DNA of 64,000 nt from Bin87 sp965262485 (lineage in GTDB: Bacteria; Chloroflexota; Dehalococcoidia; Lucifugimonadales; UBA3495), in the NCBI GenBank assembly GCA_965262485.1, contig OZ253540.1:3038001-3102000 (forward strand), in the 5' to 3' direction. A program made the position numbers and the translations under genes. Below, piece by piece: positions 60,923 through 64,000 of the stretch (position 1 is its first letter; every line of letters begins with the position of its first letter). Under the pieces are notes generated by a model that was given only the letters and a program-made list of their open reading frames with translations, was not told where the DNA came from and made no database searches.

Positions 60923-61576
60923 CTACGGCTGGCGGACGCGGAATGCGTCAGCGTACACGCCGCGGTAAGACTCGGGAAGCAACGCGGCGATGCGCTCCAT
61001 GGCCATACCGGTAACTGCATTCAGCAGATTCCTGGTGATGGGGCCCTCCACTACGGGCGGGGTGAAGGGCGTTCCGATTTTGAGCTGCCAGCTGGCCAGG
61101 GGAATGGGCAGGTGCCAGGAGGAGAATTTCTCGGAGCCGGCGATGGCCACGGGCAGAATGGGAGCCTGAGTTTTCAGCGCCAGCCAGGCGAGACCGGTGC
61201 GTCCTTTTTGCAGTCCGCCGGTGGGGCTGATGCCGCCTTCGGGGAAAATGAGGATGGCCTTGTCCTGACCCAGCGCTCTCAATGCGTACCGCATCGCCTC
61301 GCCACCGCCCCGCTCGCGATCAAGGGGCACTGCCCCCACTGCGTTGCAGTAGAAACGGCCGAGGGGTTTGTCCCATAGCTCTTTCTTGGCCAAAAAAGTG
61401 ACCTGACGGGGGAGCCCCACCACCAGCGTGCCCGGGTCGTTGAGGGACAGGTGGTTGCAGGCGACCAGCAGGGGACCGTAGGGCGGCATGGCCTCCTTGC
61501 CGGTTATGGAGAGCCGGGCGGAAACCGACCAGAGGATTTGTCCGAAACGGCGGCTGGGCTGGTATAGCCATGCCAT
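60923..61576 (-). CDS. plsC: 1-acyl-sn-glycerol-3-phosphate acyltransferase
   Basis: A 217-residue membrane-associated acyltransferase making phosphatidic acid from lysophosphatidic acid. Motif I is 'LVACNHLSLNDPGTLVVGL' (H-x4-D), motif II lies in 'GAVPLDRERGGG', motif III is 'AILIFPEGGISPTGGLQKGR' (FPEG) and motif IV is 'PILPVAIAGSE'. It follows cmk on the same strand, the usual cmk-plsC order, but a 99-bp MITE now separates them. It works with gpsA at 44.5 kb in phospholipid synthesis. Confidence 0.92.
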   Translation of the reverse strand: MAWLYQPSRRFGQILWSVSARLSITGKEAMPPYGPLLVACNHLSLNDPGTLVVGLPRQVTFLAKKELWDKPLGRFYCNAVGAVPLDRERGGGEAMRYALRALGQDKAILIFPEGGISPTGGLQKGRTGLAWLALKTQAPILPVAIAGSEKFSSWHLPIPLASWQLKIGTPFTPPVVEGPITRNLLNAVTGMAMERIAALLPESYRGVYADAFRVRQP

Positions 61577-61599
61577 AAGATTACCCCGTCTGCTTGTGG

Positions 61600-61698
61600 T
61601 TAGGCCGTGTTGACATGTGAGATATAAGGCAATTTCGCTAACCCCAGCCCGTCATTCCTGCGAAAGCCGGAATGACGTGAAATGTCAACAGGTTCTAG
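61600..61698. mobile_element. short family B MITE between cmk and plsC
   Basis: The ends 'TTAGGCCGTGTTGACAT' and, inverted, 'CTAGAACCTGTTGACATT' share the TGTTGACAT core with the element at 23982-24136. YTAG edges fit the same target preference. One palindrome of the ATTCC-GC type lies inside. The right end provides the last codons and the TGA of cmk. Confidence 0.65.
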
Positions 61699-62452
61699 TA
61701 ACCGCGCTGCGAATTGCGTGGATTACCGCGGCAACGGATCGGTCAAAATCGATGCTGTCGGTGTCGATTACGATTGCGCCACTGGGAATGACCAGGGGAG
61801 AGTCGGCACGCTGGGAATCCAGCCAGTCACGCCGGCGGGTGTCGGACAGAACCTGCTGAAAGTCCACCGACGGGTCGGCCTCCTGCAACTGGGCGCAACG
61901 GCGGCGGGCCCGCTCTTCAACCGAGGCGTCGATGTAGAGCTTTACGTCAGCCCGAGGCAGGACCACCGAGCCGATGTCGCGGCCGGCCATGATGATCCCT
62001 CCGCCGTTGGCAATGGCGCGCTGCTGTTTCACCAGGGCGGTGCGCACTCCGGTTATGGCCGCAACCGCCGACACGTGACGGTCAACGTCGTCGGAAATCA
62101 GTTCATCCCGGAGGCGGTGGCCATTTATCGCAATGGCCGCATCCGAAATGGCCGCATCTGGAATTGGCGAACTGGACGCGATCACCGCGTGGTTGGGCGA
62201 TTGATCCGTAGTGTCGTCCAGCGACATGCGGCATTGACCGGCGAGCTCGGCGACGGCGGCGGTATCTGCGGCTGCGATGCCCCGGTGCAGGGCCAGCCAG
62301 GTTACGGCGCGGTACATGATGCCGGTATCGAGAAAGCGCAGGCGCAATGCCCTAGCCGCCGCCCGACCCACGGAACTTTTGCCCGACGCCACCGGCCCGT
62401 CGATGGCGACCGCCGGGCACTGGCAATCCCGATGGCGCGTTGGGGTATTCAT
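61685..62452 (-). CDS. cmk: cytidylate kinase
   Basis: A 255-residue P-loop kinase phosphorylating CMP and dCMP. Walker A is 'VAIDGPVASGKSSVGRAAAR', followed by 'LRFLDTGIMYRAVTWLALHR', 'GIIMAGRDIGSVVLPRADVK' (NMP binding) and 'RRRCAQLQEADPSVDFQQVL'. I start at 62452 ('MNTPTRHRDCQCPAVAIDG'). The last codons come from the end of an adjacent MITE, so the natural C-terminus may have been replaced. It is divergent from cvpA. Confidence 0.93.
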   Translation of the reverse strand: MNTPTRHRDCQCPAVAIDGPVASGKSSVGRAAARALRLRFLDTGIMYRAVTWLALHRGIAAADTAAVAELAGQCRMSLDDTTDQSPNHAVIASSSPIPDAAISDAAIAINGHRLRDELISDDVDRHVSAVAAITGVRTALVKQQRAIANGGGIIMAGRDIGSVVLPRADVKLYIDASVEERARRRCAQLQEADPSVDFQQVLSDTRRRDWLDSQRADSPLVIPSGAIVIDTDSIDFDRSVAAVIHAIRSAVTRTC

Positions 62453-62593
62453 GGCCGAAATTATAGCACCGGCCCATGCCGGCGTTAGAGAGAATGCAGC
62501 GGCGAATTGGGCGGCATTCGCGCCACGCCATTGCAATGTGGCGGCAGGGGGGTGTGTTAGTCTGAAAAGGATATTAACCAAGGTTGTTTACCC

Positions 62594-63070
62594 ATGAACT
62601 GGATAGACTTGATATTGCTCGTGGTTTGGGGCTTTGCCGCTTTCTGGGGTTTGAAAAACGGAGCCACCGGGATGGTTGCCCTGATCGTGGTGCTGGTAGT
62701 GGGGTTGTGGATAGCGCGACCGTTGGCCGGCGCGCTGCAGGGACAACTCGGTTTCGTGTCCGAATCGGAAACGGTGCAACGGGGCGCGGCCTATCTCGTT
62801 TTGGTAGTGTTGGCGCTGGTGGCGTCAGCGGTGTTGGGATGGCTGCTGGGCAAGGTTGTGGGATTACTGCCGCTGGGAGGACTGCTGAACCGGATCATCG
62901 GGGCGGGGGTGGGCCTGGTGGCGGCGCTGTTATTGACCGGCGCGGTGGTCTCGGGCATAGCGGAGATCGGCCCCGACGGTGCGGGCGCCTACATCGGCGA
63001 TTCGGCGCTGGGCGGTTTCCTGCTGGGCCCCTTCAACGCGATAATTGCCAAGCTGGGTTGGGCTCTTTAA
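62594..63070 (+). CDS. cvpA: CvpA family membrane protein
   Basis: A 158-residue protein with four hydrophobic segments (for example DLILLVVWGFAAFWGLKNGA and GAAYLVLVVLALVASAVLGW), the CvpA fold. The family is linked to colicin V production in E. coli and to envelope integrity more widely. The start 'MNWIDLILLVVW' matches family N-termini. It is a single gene, divergent from cmk. Confidence 0.85.
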   Translation: MNWIDLILLVVWGFAAFWGLKNGATGMVALIVVLVVGLWIARPLAGALQGQLGFVSESETVQRGAAYLVLVVLALVASAVLGWLLGKVVGLLPLGGLLNRIIGAGVGLVAALLLTGAVVSGIAEIGPDGAGAYIGDSALGGFLLGPFNAIIAKLGWAL

Positions 63071-63316
63071 TGACCCTGCGGTTGCCATGCGGTTGGCCGG
63101 ATAATGGCTATCCTTCCACAGGCTCAGGATGAGCGGGGTGGAGAGCGTTTTTACCTGGATGAACAGGATTGACCGGATGGACAGGATTTTCGGTTGTCAT
63201 TGCGAGGAGCGCAGCGACGTGGCAATCTCGATGAGGTGGCGCAATGACAGGGTGATCCTTCGACAGGCTCAGGATGAGCGGGGGAGTTCACCCTCACCCC
63301 AACCCTCTCCCATCAA
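63071..63316. repeat. families D, E, A and C downstream of cvpA
   Basis: A dense mosaic: D (63112-63140), E (63150-63192), A (63197-63250), D again (63251-63283) and the left half of a C repeat, which the MITE at 63317 has split. Confidence 0.75.
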
Positions 63317-63500
63317 CTGACAGGGGTAGGTATTTTCGCGCCATGTTGATGACCCTCATTTCGGTCGATGACTCAGAATATGGTTTGCAAACCTGAAAAC
63401 TCGGCTTTCACACCCTCGCAAGGCCTGGAGGGGTCTGTGCTCAACTCTTGTGAAATCCGAAGTTTTATACCTAATTGCAGCCGTTACCTACCCCTGTCAG
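63317..63500. mobile_element. 184-bp MITE with 16-bp inverted repeats
   Basis: Perfect terminal repeats CTGACAGGGGTAGGTA (63317-63332) and TACCTACCCCTGTCAG (63485-63500). TCTCCCATCAA is duplicated on both sides (63306-63316 and 63501-63511), an 11-bp target copy that splits a family C repeat. It has no coding capacity and is AT-richer than its surroundings. The same end sequence occurs at 32221-32237 in the large surface-protein gene. Confidence 0.85.
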
Positions 63501-63752
63501 TCTCCCATCAAGGGAGAGGGAGCGCGACAATCCCTTCGCTGAAACCGCCGCGTTGCTGCAACGGGATTGCCACGTCGCTGCGCTCCTCGCAATGACAGAA
63601 GGCAGGGACTGGAGTTTTGCAATTTTCTCTAAATATCAGGCAAGTATTCCGCACGGCCTGGTTGGGGTATAATGGCGGCCAGTGTAAAAATATCGGTGTG
63701 AAATTCGGCACGAAACCGCAACCAAACCGCTAGCTGCATTGGGGATGAGCAG
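63501..63752. other. repeat remnants and promoter before the HNH gene
   Basis: The right half of the split C repeat is followed by a family A unit (about 63563-63600), then unique sequence. TATAAT at 63668-63673 is the likely -10 of the HNH gene, 80 bp before its ATG. Confidence 0.55.
63668..63673 (+). promoter_or_regulatory. candidate -10 (TATAAT) of HNH gene
   Basis: A consensus hexamer with TATTCC at 63645-63650 as a possible -35 (17-bp spacing). Confidence 0.5.
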
Positions 63753-64000
63753 ATGGCAAGTCGGGGACGAACGGGTCGGCGAAAAATTGTGGCCAAAAAG
63801 TCTGGCCGCCAGTCGAAAGTTGCGCGGGGTTCCGCAGCGGTCGGCGCAGCAGCCGATGCCGAAGAGGGTGGTCGAAAGCGATCCGGCGCTAAACTCCCCG
63901 GCAGACTGACGGCCCCGGTTCTGGTGCTGAACCTCAATTACGTGCCGGTCAACGTTTGCACCGTGCGCAGGGCCATCGTGCTGGTAGCCAAGGGCAAGGC
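63753..64000 (+). CDS. HNH endonuclease family protein (5' part)
   Basis: The gene runs off the right edge. The first 50 residues are basic and Ala/Gly/Arg-rich (SRGRTGRRKIVAKKSGRQS). The conserved start of the family then appears: 'PVLVLNLNYVPVNVCTVRRA', 'IVLVAKGKA', matching 'vLvLNanYePlnv-s-rRAv-ll--GKA' of standard bacterial HNH endonucleases. The HNH motif itself is beyond the window. The start at 63753 has a GGGG-rich site upstream and a clear -10. Confidence 0.8.
   Translation, partial: MASRGRTGRRKIVAKKSGRQSKVARGSAAVGAAADAEEGGRKRSGAKLPGRLTAPVLVLNLNYVPVNVCTVRRAIVLVAKGK

Overview
The window looks like a chromosomal segment of a Chloroflexota bacterium, most likely of the Dehalococcoidia/SAR202 type. 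This is inferred from high GC, two luciferase-like flavin oxidoreductases (one dead), many small NYN and Uma2-type genes, the order rpsO-pnp-dapB-asd-dapA, and dense dispersed palindromic repeats between genes. No database search was possible. No tRNA, rRNA or CRISPR array was seen.

Region 1 (1-8.9 kb): a zinc-finger-like small protein; a DarT/DarG toxin-antitoxin pair in which darT has a 1-nt frameshift and darG is split by a 128-bp CTAG-flanked MITE; a DUF1501 gene overlapping an aspartyl protease gene; a NYN nuclease with two C-terminal modules; a radical SAM DNA-repair gene behind a LexA-like box; a second NYN protein; and a coiled-coil nuclease-like protein. Region 2 (8.95-14.04 kb): a flavin oxidoreductase gene with an internal TAG, cut by a 3,943-bp transposon. 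The 8-bp target duplication is intact and the reading frame rejoins exactly. The transposon carries a transposase remnant, four small membrane proteins, a secreted beta-sandwich protein, two copies of a conserved module and a structured leader RNA.

Region 3 (14-27 kb): universal stress protein, a NadD-PyrE fusion, Obg with altered G3/G4 motifs, polysaccharide deacetylase, GlcG-like protein, acyl-CoA dehydrogenase, HIT, an RlmJ-like protein, YqeK-like HD phosphohydrolase, a candidate selenoprotein with in-frame TGA and a SECIS-like hairpin, Uma2 protein, MoxR-like AAA+ ATPase and a secreted Asp/His-rich protein. Region 4 (27-36.5 kb): a 1,663-residue surface protein with a 21-G tract near its start, DUF1232, HemW, two small membrane proteins and an epoxide hydrolase. 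Region 5 (36.6-44 kb): a single-chain nuclease/helicase/methylase restriction enzyme followed by a DUF7689-like gene, then an intact flavin oxidoreductase.

Region 6 (44-64 kb): mainly core metabolism: gpsA, ispH, amidohydrolase, prs, lepB, a Rieske protein, rpsO, pnp (with a long RGG tail), dapB, asd, dapA, a third NYN gene, plsC, cmk, cvpA and the start of an HNH endonuclease gene. A GIY-YIG gene framed by perfect 27-bp inverted palindromes and a 184-bp MITE with 16-bp terminal inverted repeats lie among them.

The core genes supply cell-envelope and lysine precursors (dapA/dapB/asd, gpsA/plsC, ispH), nucleotides (prs, pyrE, cmk) and RNA turnover (pnp). The accessory part is defence (restriction enzyme, darTG) and recent mobile DNA. 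Repeat families recur in nearly every intergenic gap: A, 'ATTGCGAGGAGCGCAGCGAC'; B, 'ATTCCCGCGAAAGCGGGAAT'; C, 'CCCTCTCCC...GGGAGAGGG'; D, 'CTTCGACAGGCTCAGGATGA'; E, 'CAGGATGGACAGGATT'.
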